Source of the DNA: Lamellibrachia columna
Taxonomy: Eukaryota; Annelida; Polychaeta; Sabellida; Siboglinidae
Assembly (NCBI GenBank): GCA_963662155.1
Contig: OY759271.1
Location: 19,468,729 to 19,532,728 of the forward strand
DNA: 64,000 nucleotides
Direction: 5' to 3'
Shown here: positions 37,284 through 50,159 of the stretch, piece by piece
Layout of the letters: each line of letters starts with the position of its first letter
How positions within the stretch are numbered: position 1 is the stretch's first letter
Program-made: the position numbers and the translations under genes
Notes under the pieces: model-generated
What the model saw: only the letters and a program-made list of their open reading frames with translations
Told to the model about the DNA's origin: nothing
Databases searched by the model: none

Positions 37284-37305
37284 GTAGAATACAGAATACA
37301 GTAGA
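37284..37305 (+). other. Register shift: the 7-bp unit that changes the 5-bp phase
   Basis: The sequence reads GAATACAGAATACAGTAG here, a partial doubling of GAATACA that adds 2 bp. Before it GAGTA units start at positions equal to 2 modulo 5; after it they start at positions equal to 4 modulo 5. B-box positions confirm this: every one from 12,562 to 37,097 is 2 modulo 5 and every one from 38,654 to 63,374 is 4 modulo 5. Confidence 0.9.
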
Positions 37306-39613
37306 GAAGGTTACAGTAGCATAGAGAAGAGAAGAGTTGAGTAGGGTAGGATAGGGTAGGGTAGGGTAGGGTAAGGTAGGATAGGGTAGAGTAGAGTAGA
37401 GTACAGTAGAGTAGGGTACAGTAGCGTAGAGAAGAGAAGAGTAGAGTAGAGTAGAGTAGAGTAGAGTAGAGTAGAGTAGAGTAGAGTAGAGTAGAGTAGA
37501 GTAGAGTAGAGTAGAGTAGAGTAGAGTAGAGTAGAGTAGAGTAGAGTAGAGTAGAGTAGAGTAGAGTAGAGTAGAGTAGAATACAGTAGAGTAGGGTACA
37601 GTAGGGTAGAGTAGAGTAGAGTAGAGTAGAGTAGCGTAGAGAAGAGAAGAGTAGAGTATAGTAGAGTAGAGTAGAGTAGAGTAGAGTAGAGTAGGGTACA
37701 GTAGCGTAGAGAAGAGTAGAGTAGAGTAGAGTAGAGTAGAGTAGAGTAGCGTAGAGAAGAGAAGAGAAGAGTAGAGAAGAGTAGTGTAGAGAAGAGTAGC
37801 GTAGAGAAGAGAAGAGTAGAGAAGAGTAGAGTAGAGTAGAGTAGAGTAGAGTAGAGTAGAATAGAGTAGAGTAGAGTAGAGTAGAGTAGAGTAGAGTAGA
37901 ATACAGTAGAGTAGGGTACAGTAGCGTAGAGTAGAGTAGAGTAGAGTAGAGTAGCGTAGAGAAGAGAAGAGAAGAGTAGAGTAGAGTAGAGTAGAGTAGA
38001 GTAGAGTAGAGTAGAGTAGAGTAGAGTAGAGTAGAGTAGAGTAGAGTAGAGTAGGGTACAGTAGCGTAGAGAAGAGTAGAGTAGAGTAGAGTAGAGTAGA
38101 GTAGCGTAGAGAAGAGAAGAGAAGAGTAGAGTAGAGTAGAGTAGAGTAGAGTAGAGAAGAGAAGAGAAGAGTAGAGTAGAGTAGAGTAGAGTAGAGTAGA
38201 GTAGATTAGGGTACAGTAGCGTAGAGAAGAGTAGAGTAGAGTAGAGTAGAGTAGCGTAGAGAAGAGAAGAGTAGAGTAGAGTAGAGTAGAGTAGCGTAGA
38301 GAAGAGAAGAGTAGAGTAGAGTAGAGTAGAGTAGAGTAGAGTAGAGTAGAGTAGAGTAGAGTAGAGTAGAGTAGAGTAGAGTAGAGTAGAGTAGAGTAGA
38401 GTAGAGTTGAGTAGAGTAGAGTAGAATACAGTAGAGTAGGGTACAGTAGCGTAGAGTAGAGAAGAGTAGAGTAGAGTAGAGTAGAGTAGAGAAGAGTAGA
38501 ATAGAGTAGAGTAGAGTAGAGTAGAGTAGAGTAGAGAAGAGAAGAGTAGAGTAGAGAAGAGTAGAGTAAAGTAGAGTAGAGTAGAGTAGAGTAGAGTAGA
38601 GTAGAGTAGAGTAGAGTAGCGTAGAGTAGAGTAGGGTAGAGTAGGGTACGGTAGCCTAGAGAAGAGTAGAGTAGAGTAGAGTAGAGTAGAGTAGAGTAGA
38701 GTAGAGTAGAGTAGAGTAGAGTAGAGTAGAGTAGAGTTGAGTAGATAAGAGAAGAGAAGAGAAGAGTTGAGTAGAGTAGAGTAGAGTAGAGTAGAGTAGA
38801 GTAGAGTAGAGAAGAGAAGAGAAGAGTAGAGTAGAGTAGAGTAGAGTAGAGTAGAGTAGAATACAGTAGAGTAGGGTACAGTAGCGTAGAGAAGAGAAGA
38901 GTAGAGTAGGGTAGGGTAGGGTAGGGTAGGGTAGGGTAGGGTAGGGTAGGGTAGAGTAGAGTAGAGTAGAGTAGCATAGAGAAGAGAAGAGTAGAGTAGA
39001 GTAGAGTAGAGTAGAGTAGAGTAGAGTAGAGTAGAATACAGTAGAGTAGGGTACAGTAGCATAGAATAGAGTAGAGTAGAGTAGAGTAGAGTAGAGTAGA
39101 GTAGAGTAGAGTAGAGTAGAGAAGAGAAGAGTAGAGTAGAGTAGAGTAGAGTAGAGTAGAGTAGAGTAGAGTAGAGTAGAGTAGAGTAGAGTAGAGTAGA
39201 GTAGGGTAGAGTAGGGTACGGTAGCCTAGAGAAGAGTAGAGTAGAGTAGAGTAGAGTAGAGTAGAGTAGCGTAGAGAAGAGAAGAGAAGAGTAGAGTAGA
39301 GTAGTGTAGAGTAGGGTAGGGTAGCCTAGAGAAGAGTAGAGTAGAGTAGAGTAGAGTAGAGAAGAGAAGAGAAGAGAAGAGTAGAGTAAAGTAGAGTAGA
39401 GTAGAGTAGAGTAGAGAAGAGAAGAGTAGAGTAGAGTAGAGTAGAGTAGAGTAGAGTAGATTAGAGTAGAGTAGAGTAGAGTAGAGTAGAGTAGAGTAGA
39501 GTAGAGTAGAGAAGAGTAGAGTAGAGTAGAGTAGAGTAGATTAGAGTAGAGTAGAGTAGAATACATTAGAGTAGATTACAGTAGCGTAGAGAAGAGAAGA
39601 GTAGAGTAGAGTA

Positions 39614-39678
39614 GGGTAGGGTAGGGTAGGGTAGGGTAGGGTAGGGTAGGGTAGGGTAGGGTAGGGTAGGGTAGGGTA
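39614..39678 (+). repeat. GGGTA tract, 13 units
   Basis: Thirteen perfect units after the C box ending at 39,566, in the first full type I unit. Homologous tracts: 41,904 (15), 48,854 (12), 52,224 (11), 54,844 (14) and 57,094 (13). Tract length varies between copies while flanks stay near-identical. Confidence 0.93.
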
Positions 39679-41903
39679 GAGTAGAGTAGAGTAGAGTACA
39701 GTAGAGTAGGGTACAGTAGCGTAGAGAAGAGAAGAGTAGAGTAGATTAGAGTAGGGTAGAGTAGAGTAGAGTAGAGTAGAGTAGAATAGAGTAGAGTAGA
39801 GTAGAGTAGAGAAGAGAAGAGTAGAGTAGAGTAGAGTAGAGTAGAGTAGGATAGAGTAGGGTACGGTAGCCTAGAGAAGAGTAGAGTAGAGTAGAGTAGA
39901 GTAGAGTAGAGTAGCGTAGAGAAGAGAAGAGAAGAGTAGAGTAGAGTAGAGTAGAGTAGAGTAGAGAAGAGAAGAGTAGAGTAGAGTAGAGTAGAGTAGA
40001 GTAGAGTAGAGTAGAGTAGAGTAGAGTAGAGTAGGGTAGAGTAGGTTACGGTAGCCTAGAGAAGAGTAGAGTAGAGTAGAGTAGAGTAGAGTAGAGTAGA
40101 GTAGAGTAGAGTAGAGTAGAGAAGAGAAGAGAAGAGAAGAGTAGAGTAGAGTAGAGTAGAGTAGAGTAGAGTAGAGTAGAGTAGAGTAGAGTAGAGTAGA
40201 ATAGAGAAGAGAAGAGTAGAGTAGAGTAGATTAGAGTAGAGTAGAATACAGTAGAGAAGGTTACAGTAGCGTAGAGAAGAGAAGAGTAGAGTAGGGTAGG
40301 GTAGGGTAGGGTAGGGTAGGGTAAGGTAGGATAGGGTAGAGTAGAGTAGAGTACAGTAGAGTAGGGTACAGTAGCGTAGAGAAGAGTAGAGTAGAGTAGA
40401 GTAGAGTAGAGTAGCGTAGAGAAGAGAAGAGAAGAGTAGAGTAGAGTAGAGTAGAGTAGAGTAGAGAAGAGAAGAGAAGAGTAGAGTAGAGTAGAGTAGA
40501 GTAGAGTAGAGTAGAGTAGGGTACAGTAGCGTAGAGAAGAGTAGAGTAGAGTAGAGTAGAGTAGCGTAGAGAAGAGAAGAGTAGAGTAGAGTAGAGTAGA
40601 GTAGCGTAGAGAAGAGAAGAGTAGAGTAGAGTAGAGTAGAGTAGAGTAGAGTAGAGTAGAGTAGAGTAGAGTAGAGTAGAGTAGAGTAGAGTAGAGTAGA
40701 GTAGAGTAGAGTTGAGTAGAGTAGAGTAGAATACAGTAGAGTAGGGTACAGTAGCGTAGAGTAGAGAAGAGTAGAGTAGAGTAGAGTAGAGTAGAGAAGA
40801 GTAGAATAGAGTAGAGTAGAGTAGAGTAGAGTAGAGTAGAGAAGAGAAGAGTAGAGTAGAGAAGAGTAGAGTAAAGTAGAGTAGAGTAGAGTAGAGTAGA
40901 GTAGAGTAGAGTAGAGTAGCGTAGAGTAGAGTAGGGTAGAGTAGGGTACGGTAGCCTAGAGAAGAGTAGAGTAGAGTAGAGTAGAGTAGAGTAGAGTAGA
41001 GTAGAGTAGAGTAGAGTAGAGTAGAGTAGAGTAGAGTAGAGTAGAGTTGAGTAGATCAGAGAAGAGAAGAGAAGAGTTGAGTAGAGTAGAGTAGAGTAGA
41101 GTAGAGTAGAGTAGAGTAGAGAAGAGAAGAGAAGAGTAGAGTAGAGTAGAGTAGAGTAGAGTAGAGTAGAATACAGTAGAGTAGGGTACAGTAGCGTAGA
41201 GAAGAGAAGACTAGAGTAGGGTAGGGTAGGGTAGGGTAGGGTAGGGTAGGGTAGGGTAGGGTAGAGTAGAGTAGAGTAGCATAGAGAAGAGAAGAGTAGA
41301 GTAGAGTAGAGTAGAGTAGAGTAGAGTAGAGTAGAATACAGTAGAGTAGGGTACAGTAGCATAGAATAGAGTAGAGTAGAGTAGAGTAGAGTAGAGTAGA
41401 GTAGAGTAGAGTAGAGTAGAGAAGAGTAGAGTAGAGTAGAGTAGAGTAGAGTAGAGTAGAGTAGAGTAGAGTAGAGTAGAGTAGAGTAGAGTAGAGTAGG
41501 GTAGAGTAGGGTACGGTAGCCTAGAGAAGAGTAGAGTAGAGTAGAGTAGAGTAGAGTAGAGTAGCGTAGAGAAGAGAAGAGAAGAGTAGAGTAGAGTAGT
41601 GTAGAGTAGGGTAGGGTAGCCTAGAGAAGAGTAGAGTAGAGTAGAGTAGAGTAGAGAAGAGAAGAGAAGAGAAGAGTAGAGTAAAGTAGAGTAGAGTAGA
41701 GTAGAGTAGAGAAGAGAAGAGTAGAGTAGAGTAGAGTAGAGTAGATTAGAGTAGAGTAGAGTAGAGTAGAGTAGAGTAGAGTAGAGTAGAGTAGAGTAGA
41801 GAAGAGTAGAGTAGAGTAGAGTAGAGTAGATTAGAGTAGAGTAGAGTAGAATACATTAGAGTAGATTACAGTAGCGTAGAGAAGAGAAGAGTAGAGTAGA
41901 GTA

Positions 41904-41978
41904 GGGTAGGGTAGGGTAGGGTAGGGTAGGGTAGGGTAGGGTAGGGTAGGGTAGGGTAGGGTAGGGTAGGGTAGGGTA
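41904..41978 (+). repeat. GGGTA tract, 15 units (longest seen)
   Basis: Fifteen perfect units, the longest uninterrupted GGGTA run I found in the window. Confidence 0.93.
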
Positions 41979-43095
41979 GAGTAGAGTAGAGTACAGTAGA
42001 GTAGGGTACAGTAGCGTAGAGAAGAGAAGAGTAGAGTAGATTAGAGTAGGGTAGAGTAGAGTAGAGTAGAGTAGAGTAGAATAGAGTAGAGTAGAGTAGA
42101 GTAGAGAAGAGAAGAGTAGAGTAGAGTAGAGTAGAGTAGAGTAGAGTAGAGTAGGATAGAGTAGGGTACGGTAGCCTAGAGAAGAGTAGAGTAGAGTAGA
42201 GTAGAGTAGAGTAGCGTAGAGAAGAGAAGAGAAGAGTAGAGTAGAGTAGAGTAGAGTAGAGTAGAGTAGAGAAGAGAAGAGTAGAGTAGAGTAGAGTAGA
42301 GTAGAGTAGAGTAGAGTAGAGTAGAGTAGAGTAGAGTAGGGTAGAGTAGGTTACGGTAGCCTAGAGAAGAGTAGAGTAGAGTAGAGTAGAGTAGAGTAGA
42401 GTAGAGTAGAGTAGAGTAGAGTAGAGAAGAGAAGAGAAGAGAAGAGTAGAGTAGAGTAGAGTAGAGTAGAGTAGAGTAGAGTAGAGTAGAGTAGAGTAGA
42501 GTAGAGTAGAATAGAGAAGAGAAGAGTAGAGTAGAGTAGATTAGAGTAGAGTAGAATACAGTAGAGAAGGTTACAGTAGCGTAGAGAAGAGAAGAGTAGA
42601 GTAGGGTAGGGTAGGGTAGGGTAGGGTAGGGTAAGGTAGGATAGGGTAGAGTAGAGTAGAGTACAGTAGAGTAGGGTACAGTAGCGTAGAGAAGAGTAGA
42701 GTAGAGTAGAGTAGAGTAGAGTAGAGTAGTGTAGAGTAGAGTAGAGTAGCGTAGAGAAGAGAAGAGTAGAGTAGAGTAGGGTAGAGTAGAGTAGAGTAGA
42801 GTAGAGTAGAGTAGAGTAGAGTAGAGTAGAGTAGAGTAGAGTAGAGTAGAGTAGAGAAGAGTAGAGTAGAGTAGAATACAGTAGAGTAGGGTACAGTAGC
42901 GTAGAGTAGAGTAGAGTAGAGTAGAGTAGCATAGAGAAGAGAAGAGTAGAGTAGAGTAGAGTAGAGTAGAGTAGAGTAGAGTAGAGTAGAGTAGAGTAGA
43001 GTAGAGTAGAGTAGAGTAGAGTAGAGTAGAGTAGAGTAGAGTAGAGTAGGGTACAGTAGCATAGAGAAGAGTAGAGTAGAGTAGAGTAGAGTAGA

Positions 43096-46000
43096 ATACA
43101 GTAGAGTTGGGTACAGTAGCGTAGAGAAGAGAAGAGTAGAGTAGAGTAGGGTAGGATAGAGTAGGGTAGGGTAGGGTAGGGTAGGGTAGAGTAGAGTAGA
43201 GTAGCGTAGAGAAGAGAAGAGAAGAGTAGAGTAGAGTAGAGTAGAGTAGAGTAGAGTAGAGTAGAGTAGAGTAGAGTAGAATACAGTAGAGTAGGGTACA
43301 GTAGCATAGAGTAGAGTAGAGTAGAGTAGAGTAGAGTAGAGTAGAGAAGAGAAGATTAGAGTAGAGTAGAGTAGAGTAGAGTAGAGTAGAGTAGAGTAGA
43401 GTAGAGAAGAGAAGAGAAGAGAAGAGTAGAGTAGAGTAGAGTAGAGTAGAGTAGAGTAGAGTAGAGTAGAGTAGAGAAGAGAAGAGTAGAGTAGATTAGA
43501 GTAGAGTAGAGTAGAATACATTAGAGTAGATTACAGTAGCGTAGAGAAGAGAAGAGTAGAGTAGGGTAGGGTAGGGTAGGGTAGGGTAGGGTAGGGTAGA
43601 GTAGAGTAGAGTAGAGTAGAGTAGAGTAGAGTAGAGTAGAGTAGAGTAGAGTACAGTAGAGTAGAGTAGGGTAGAGTAGGGTACGGTAGCCTAGAGAAGA
43701 GTAGAGTAGAGTAGAGTAGCGTAGAGAAGAGAAGAGTAGAGTAGAGTAGAGTAGAGTAGAGTAGAGTAGAGTAGAGTAGAGTAGATTAGAGTAGAGTAGA
43801 GTAGAGTAGAGTAGAGTAGAGTAGTGTAGAATACAGTAGAGTAGGGTACAGTAGCGTAGAGTAGAGTAGAGTAGAGTAAAGTAGCGTAGAGAAGAAAAGA
43901 GAAGAGTAAAGTAGCGTAGAGAAGAGAAGAGAAGAGTAGAATAGAGTAGAGTAGAGTAGAGTAGAGTAGAGTAGAGTAGAGTAGAGTAGAGTAGAGTAGA
44001 ATACAGTAGAGTTGGGTACAGTAGCGTAGAGAAGAGAAGAGTAGAGTAGGGTAGGGTAGGGTAGGGTAGGGTAGGGTAGGGTAGGGTAGAGTAGAGTAGA
44101 GTAGCGTAGAGAAGAGAAGAGAAGAGTAGAGTAGAGTAGAGTAGAGTAGAGTAGAGTAGAGTAGAGTAGAGTAGAGTAGGGTAGAATACAGTAGAGTAGG
44201 GTACAGTAGCATAGAGTAGTGTAGAGTAGAGTAGAGTAGAGTAGAGTAGAGAAGAGAAGAGTAGAGTAGAGTAGAGTAGAGTAGAGTAGAGTAGAGTAGA
44301 GTAGAGTAGAGAAGAGAAGAGAAGAGAAGAGTAGAGTAGAGTAGAGTAGAGTAGAGTAGAGTAGAGTAGAGAAGAGAAGAGTAGAGTAGAGTAGATTAGA
44401 GTAGAGTAGAGTAGAATACATTAGAGTAGATTACAGTAGCGTAGAGAAGAGAAGAGTAGAGTAGGGTAGGGTAGGGTAGGGTAGGGTAGGGTAGAGTAGA
44501 GTAGAGAAGAGTAGAGTAGAGTAGAGTAGAGTAGAGTAGCGTAGGGAAGAGAAGAGTAGAGTAGAGTAGAGTAGAGTAGAGTAGAGTAGAGTAGAGTAGA
44601 GTAGAGTAGAGTAGAGTAGAGAAGAGAAGAGTAGAGTAGAGTAGAGTAGAGTAGAGTAGAGTAGAGTAGAGTAGAATACAGTAGAGAAGGTTACAGTAGC
44701 GTAGAGAAGAGAAGAGTAGAGTAGGGTAGGGTAGGGTAGGGTAGGGTAGGGTAGGGTAGGGTAGAGTAGAGTAGAGTAAAGTAGAGTAGAGTAGAGTAGA
44801 GTAGCGTAGAGAAGAGAAGAATAGAGTAGAGTAGAGTAGAGTAGAGTAGAGTAGGATAGAGTAGAGTAGAGTAGAGTAGAGAAGAGAAGAGTAGAGTAGA
44901 GTAGAGTAGAGTAGAGTAGAGTAGAGTAGAGTAGAGTAGAGTAGAGTAGGGTAGAGTAGGGACCGGTAGCCTAGAGAAGAGTAGAGTAGAATAGAGTAGA
45001 GTAGAGTAGAGTAGAGTAGAGTAGAGTAGAGTAGAGAAGAGAAGATAAGAGAAGAGAAGAGTTGAGTAGAGTAGAGTAGAGTAGAGTAGAGTAGAGTAGA
45101 GTAGAGTTGAGTAGAGTAGAGTAGAGTAGCGTAGATAAGAGAAGAGAAGAGTAGAGTAGAGTAGAATAGAGTAGAGTAGAGTAGAGTAGAGTAGTGTAGA
45201 GTAGAGTAGAGTAGAGTAGAGTAGAGTAGAGTAGAGTAGAATACAGTAGAGTAGGGTACAGTAGCATAGAGTAGAGAAGAGAAGAGTAGAGTAGAGTAGA
45301 GTAGAGTAGAGTAGAGAAGAGAAGAGTAGAGTAGAGTAGAGTAGAGTAGAGTAGAGTAGAGTAGAGTAGAGTAGAGTAGAGTAGAGTAGAGTAGAGTAGA
45401 GTAGAGTAGAATACAGTAGAGTAGGGTACAGTAGCGTAGAGTAGAGTAGAGTAGAGTAAAGTAGCGTAGAGAAGAGAAGAGAAGAGTAGAGTAGAGTAGA
45501 GTAGAGTAGAGTAGAGTAGAATACAGTAGAGTTGGGTACAGTAGCGTAGAGAAGAGAAGAGTAGAGTAGGGTAGGGTAGAGTAGGGTAGGGTAGGGTAGG
45601 GTAGGGTAGAGTAGAGTAGAGTAGCGTAGAGAAGAGAAGAGAAGAGTAGAGTAGAGTAGAGTAGAGTAGAGTAGAGTAGAGTAGAGTAGAGTAGAGTAGA
45701 ATACAGTAGAGTAGGGTACAGTAGCATAGAGTAGAGTAGAGTAGAGTAGAGTAGAGTAGAGTAGAGAAGAGAAGAGTAGAGTAGAGTAGAGAAGAGAAGA
45801 GTAGAGTAGAGTAGAGTAGAGTAGAGTAGAGTAGAGTAGAGTAGAGTAGAGAAGAGAAGAGAAGAGAAGAGAAGAGTAGAGTAGAGTAGAGTAGAGTAGA
45901 GTAAAGTAGAGTAGAGTAGAGAAGAGAAGAGTAGAGTAGAGTAGAGTAGATTAGAGTAGAGGAGAGTAGAATACATTAGAGTAGATTACAGTAGCGTAGA

Positions 46001-47200
46001 GAAGAGAAGAGTAGAGTAGGGTAGGGTAGGGTAGGGTAGGGTAGGGTAGAGTAGAGTAGAGTAGAGTAGAGTAGAGTAGAGTAGAGTAGAGTAGAGTAGA
46101 GTAGAGTAGAGTAGAGTAGCGTAGGGAAGAGAAGAGTAGAGTAGAGTAGAATAGAGTAGAGTAGAGTAGAGTAGAGTAGAGTAGAGTAGAGTAGAGTAGA
46201 GTAGAGAAGAGAAGAGTAGAGTAGAGTAGAGTAGAGTAGAGTAGAGTAGAGTAGAATACAGTAGAGAAGGTTACAGTAGCGTAGAGAAGAGAAGAGTAGA
46301 GTAGGGTAGGGTAGGGTAGGGTAGGGTAGGGTAGGGTAGGGTAGGGTAGAGTAGAGTAGAGTAGAGTAGAGTAGAGTAGAGTAGAGTAGCGTAGAGAAGA
46401 GAAGAGTAGAGTAGAGTAGAGTAGAGTAAAGTAGAGTAGAGTAGGATAGAGTAGAGTAGAGTAGAGTAGAGAAGAGAAGAGTAGAGTAGAGTAGAGTAGA
46501 GTAGAGTAGAGTAGAGTAGAGTAGAGTAGAGTAGAGTAGAGTAGAGTAGGGTAGAGTAGGGTACGGTAGCCTAGAGAAGAGTAGAGTAGAATAGAGTAGA
46601 GTAGAGTAGAGTAGAGTAGAGTAGAGTAGAGTAGAGAAGAGAAGAGAAGAGAAGAATAGAGTAGAGTAGAGTAGAGTAGAGTAGAGTAGAGTAGAGTAGA
46701 GTAGAGTAGAGTAGAGTAGAGTAGAGTAGAGTAGAGTAGAGTAGAGAAGAGTAGAGTAGAGTAGAGTAGAGTAGAGTAGAGTAGAGTAGAGTAGAGTAGA
46801 GTAGCGTAGAGAAGAGAAGAGTAGAGTAGAGTAGAGTAGAATACAGTAGAGTAGGGTACAGTAGCATGGAGTAGAGAAGAGAAGAGTAGAGTAGAGTAGA
46901 GTAGAGTAGAGTAGAGTAGAGAAGAGAAGAGTAGAGTAGAGTAGAGTAGAGTAGAGTAGAGTAGAGTTGAGTAGAGTAGAGTAGAGTAGAGTAGAGTAGA
47001 GTAGAATACAGTAGAGTAGGGTAAAGTAGCGTAGAGTAGAGTATAGTAGAGTAAAGTAGCGTAGAGAAGAGAAGAGTAGAGTAGAGTAGAGTAGAGTAGA
47101 GTAGAGTAGAGTAGAGTAGAGTAGAGTAGAATACAGTAGAGTTGGGTACAGTAGCGTAGAGAAGAGAAGAGTAGAGTAGAGTAGAGTAGAGTAGAGTAGA
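43096..47200 (+). repeat. Type II HOR block 2 (units a, b, partial c)
   Basis: The block starts where the type I alternative ending (which continues at the homologous place 53,340-53,400) is replaced by a type II A box at 43,104. B boxes at 43,689, 44,969 and 46,569 delimit a (1,280 bp) and b (1,600 bp); c is cut short. Type II A boxes lie at 43,104, 44,009, 45,529 and 47,139; C boxes end at 43,521, 44,421 and 45,976; c carries GCATGGAG near 46,865. The last A box at 47,139 is followed by plain GAGTA instead of the expected GGGTA tract, which marks the break into type I. The B box at 44,969 reads GGGACCGGTAGCCT, with an altered left arm. Confidence 0.85.
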
Positions 47201-48853
47201 GTAGAGTAGAGTAGAGTAGAGTAGAGTAGAGTAGAGTAGAGTAGAGTAGAGTAGGGTACAGTAGCGTAGAGAAGAGTAGAGTAGAGTAGAGTAGAGTAGA
47301 GTAGCGTAGAGAAGAGAAGAGAAGAGTAGAGTAGAGTAGAGTAGAGTAGAGTAGAGAAGAGAAGAGAAGAGTAGAGTAGAGTAGAGTAGAGTAGAGTAGA
47401 GTAGAGTAGGGTACAGTAGCGTAGAGAAGAGTAGAGTAGAGTAGAGTAGAGTAGCGTAGAGAAGAGAAGAGTAGAGTAGAGTAGAGTAGAGTAGAGTAGC
47501 GTAGAGAAGAGAAGAGTAGAGTAGAGTAGAGTAGAGTAGAGTAGAGTAGAGTAGAGTAGAGTAGAGTAGAGTAGAGTAGAGTAGAGTAGAGTAGAGTAGA
47601 GTAGAGTAGAGTAGAGTAGAGTAGAGTTGAGTAGAGTAGAGTAGAATACAGTAGAGTAGGGTACAGTAGCGTAGAGTAGAGAAGAGTAGAGTAGAGTAGA
47701 GTAGAGTAGAGAAGAGTAGAATAGAGTAGAGTAGAGTAGAGTAGAGTAGAGTAGAGAAGAGAAGAGTAGAGTAGAGAAGAGTAGAGTAAAGTAGAGTAGA
47801 GTAGAGTAGAGTAGAGTAGAGTAGAGTAGAGTAGAGTAGCGTAGAGTAGAGTAGGGTAGAGTAGGGTACGGTAGCCTAGAGAAGAGTAGAGTAGAGTAGA
47901 GTAGAGTAGAGTAGAGTAGAGTAGAGTAGAGTAGAGTAGAGTAGAGTAGAGTAGAGTAGAGTAGAGTTGAGTAGATAAGAGAAGAGAAGAGAAGAGTTGA
48001 GTAGAGTAGAGTAGAGTAGAGTAGAGTAGAGTAGAGAAGAGAAGAGAAGAGTAGAGTAGAGTAGAGTAGAGTAGAGTAGAGTAGAATACAGTAGAGTAGG
48101 GTACAGTAGCGTAGAGAAGAGAAGAGTAGAGTAGGGTAGGGTAGGGTAGGGTAGGGTAGGGTAGGGTAGGGTAGGGTAGGGTAGAGTAGAGTAGAGTAGC
48201 ATAGAGAAGAGAAGAGTAGAGTAGAGTAGAGTAGAGTAGAGTAGAGTAGAGTAGAGTAGAGTAGAATACAGTAGAGTAGGGTACAGTAGCATAGAATAGA
48301 GTAGAGTAGAGTAGAGTAGAGTAGAGTAGAGTAGAGTAGAGTAGAGTAGAGTAGAGAAGAGAAGAGTAGAGTAGAGTAGAGTAGAGTAGAGTAGAGTAGA
48401 GTAGAGTAGAGTAGAGTAGAGTAGAGTAGAGTAGAGTAGAGTAGAGTAGAGTAGGGTAGAGTAGGGTACGGTAGCCTAGATAAGAGTAGAGTAGAGTAGA
48501 GTAGAGTAGAGTAGAGTAGCGTAGAGAAGAGAAGAGAAGAGTAGAGTAGAGTAGTGTAGAGTAGGGTAGGGTAGCCTAGAGAAGAGTAGAGTAGAGTAGA
48601 GTAGAGTAGAGTAGAGAAGAGAAGAGAAGAGAAGAGTAGAGTAAAGTAGAGTAGAGTAGAGTAGAGTAGAGAAGAGAAGAGTAGAGTAGAGTAGAGTAGA
48701 GTAGATTAGAGTAGAGTAGAGTAGAGTAGAGTAGAGTAGAGTAGAGTAGAGAAGAGTAGAGTAGAGTAGAGTAGAGTAGATTAGAGTAGAGTAGAGTAGA
48801 ATACATTAGAGTAGATTACAGTAGCGTAGAGAAGAGAAGAGTAGAGTAGAGTA

Positions 48854-48913
48854 GGGTAGGGTAGGGTAGGGTAGGGTAGGGTAGGGTAGGGTAGGGTAGG
48901 GTAGGGTAGGGTA
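48854..48913 (+). repeat. GGGTA tract, 12 units
   Basis: Twelve perfect units after the C box ending at 48,806; type I position homologous to 39,614. Confidence 0.92.
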
Positions 48914-50159
48914 GAGTAGAGTAGAGTAGAGTACAGTAGAGTAGGGTACAGTAGCGTAGAGAAGAGAAGAGTAGAGTAGATTAGAGTAGGGTAGAGTAGA
49001 GTAGAGTAGAGTAGAGTAGAATAGAGTAGAGTAGAGTAGAGTAGAGAAGAGAAGAGTAGAGTAGAGTAGAGTAGAGTAGAGTAGAGTAGGATAGAGTAGG
49101 GTACGGTAGCCTAGAGAAGAGTAGAGTAGAGTAGAGTAGAGTAGAGTAGAGTAGCGTAGAGAAGAGAAGAGAAGAGTAGAGTAGAGTAGAGTAGAGTAGA
49201 GTAGAGTAGAGAAGAGAAGAGTAGAGTAGAGTAGAGTAGAGTAGAGTAGAGTAGAATAGAGTAGAGTAGAGTAGAGTAGAGTAGGGTAGAGTAGGTTACG
49301 GTAGCCTAGAGAAGAGTAGAGTAGAGTAGAGTAGAGTAGAGTAGAGTAGAGTAGAGTAGAGTAGAGAAGAGAAGAGAAGAGAAGAGTAGAGTAGAGTAGA
49401 GTAGAGTAGAGTAGAGTAGAGTAGAGTAGAGTAGAGTAGAATAGAGAAGAGAAGAGTAGAGTAGAGTAGATTAGAGTAGAGTAGAATACAGTAGAGAAGG
49501 TTACAGTAGCGTAGAGAAGAGAAGAGTAGAGTAGGGTAGGGTAGGGTAGGGTAGGGTAGGGTAAGGTAGGATAGGGTAGAGTAGAGTAGAGTACAGTAGA
49601 GTAGGGTACAGTAGCGTAGAGAAGAGTAGAGTAGAGTAGAGTAGAGTAGAGTAGCGTAGAGAAGAGAAGAGAAGAGTAGAGTAGAGTAGAGTAGAGTAGA
49701 GTAGAGAAGAGAAGAGAAGAGTAGAGTAGAGTAGGGTAGAGTAGAGTAGAGTAGAGTAGGGTACAGTAGCGTAGAGAAGAGTAGAGTAGAGTAGAGTAGA
49801 GTAGCGTAGAGAAGAGAAGAGTAGAGTAGAGTAGAGTAGAGTAGCGTAGAGAAGAGAAGAGTAGAGTAGAGTAGAGTAGAGTAGAGTAGAGTAGAGTAGA
49901 GTAGAGTAGAGTAGAGTAGAGTAGAGTTGAGTAGAGTAGAGTAGAATACAGTAGAGTAGGGTACAGTAGCGTAGAGTAGAGAAGAGTAGAGTAGAGTAGA
50001 GTAGAGTAGAGAAGAGTAGAATAGAGTAGAGTAGAGTAGAGTAGAGTAGAGTAGAGAAGAGAAGAGTAGAGTAGAGAAGAGTAGAGTAAAGTAGAGTAGA
50101 GTAGAGTAGAGTAGAGTAGAGTAGAGTAGAGTAGAGTAGCGTAGAGTAGAGTAGGGTAG

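Larger units (their letters stand above)
36881..43095 (+). repeat. Type I HOR block 1
   Basis: B boxes (GCCT) at 37,097, 38,654, 39,224, 39,324, 39,869, 40,054, 40,954, 41,519, 41,619, 42,174 and 42,359 give the spacing signature 570-100-545-185-900 bp, a 2,300-bp unit from 38,654 to 40,954. The next copy repeats 565-100-555-185 and then takes an alternative ending. Each unit contains the doublet of a normal B box and a B' box (GTAGGGTAGGGTAGCCTAG) 100 bp apart, a GGATA-marked B box, and a GGTTACGGTAGCCT B box. C boxes end at 39,566 and 41,856. The type II GAGTT GGGTA allele is absent until 43,104, just past the end of this block. Confidence 0.88.
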
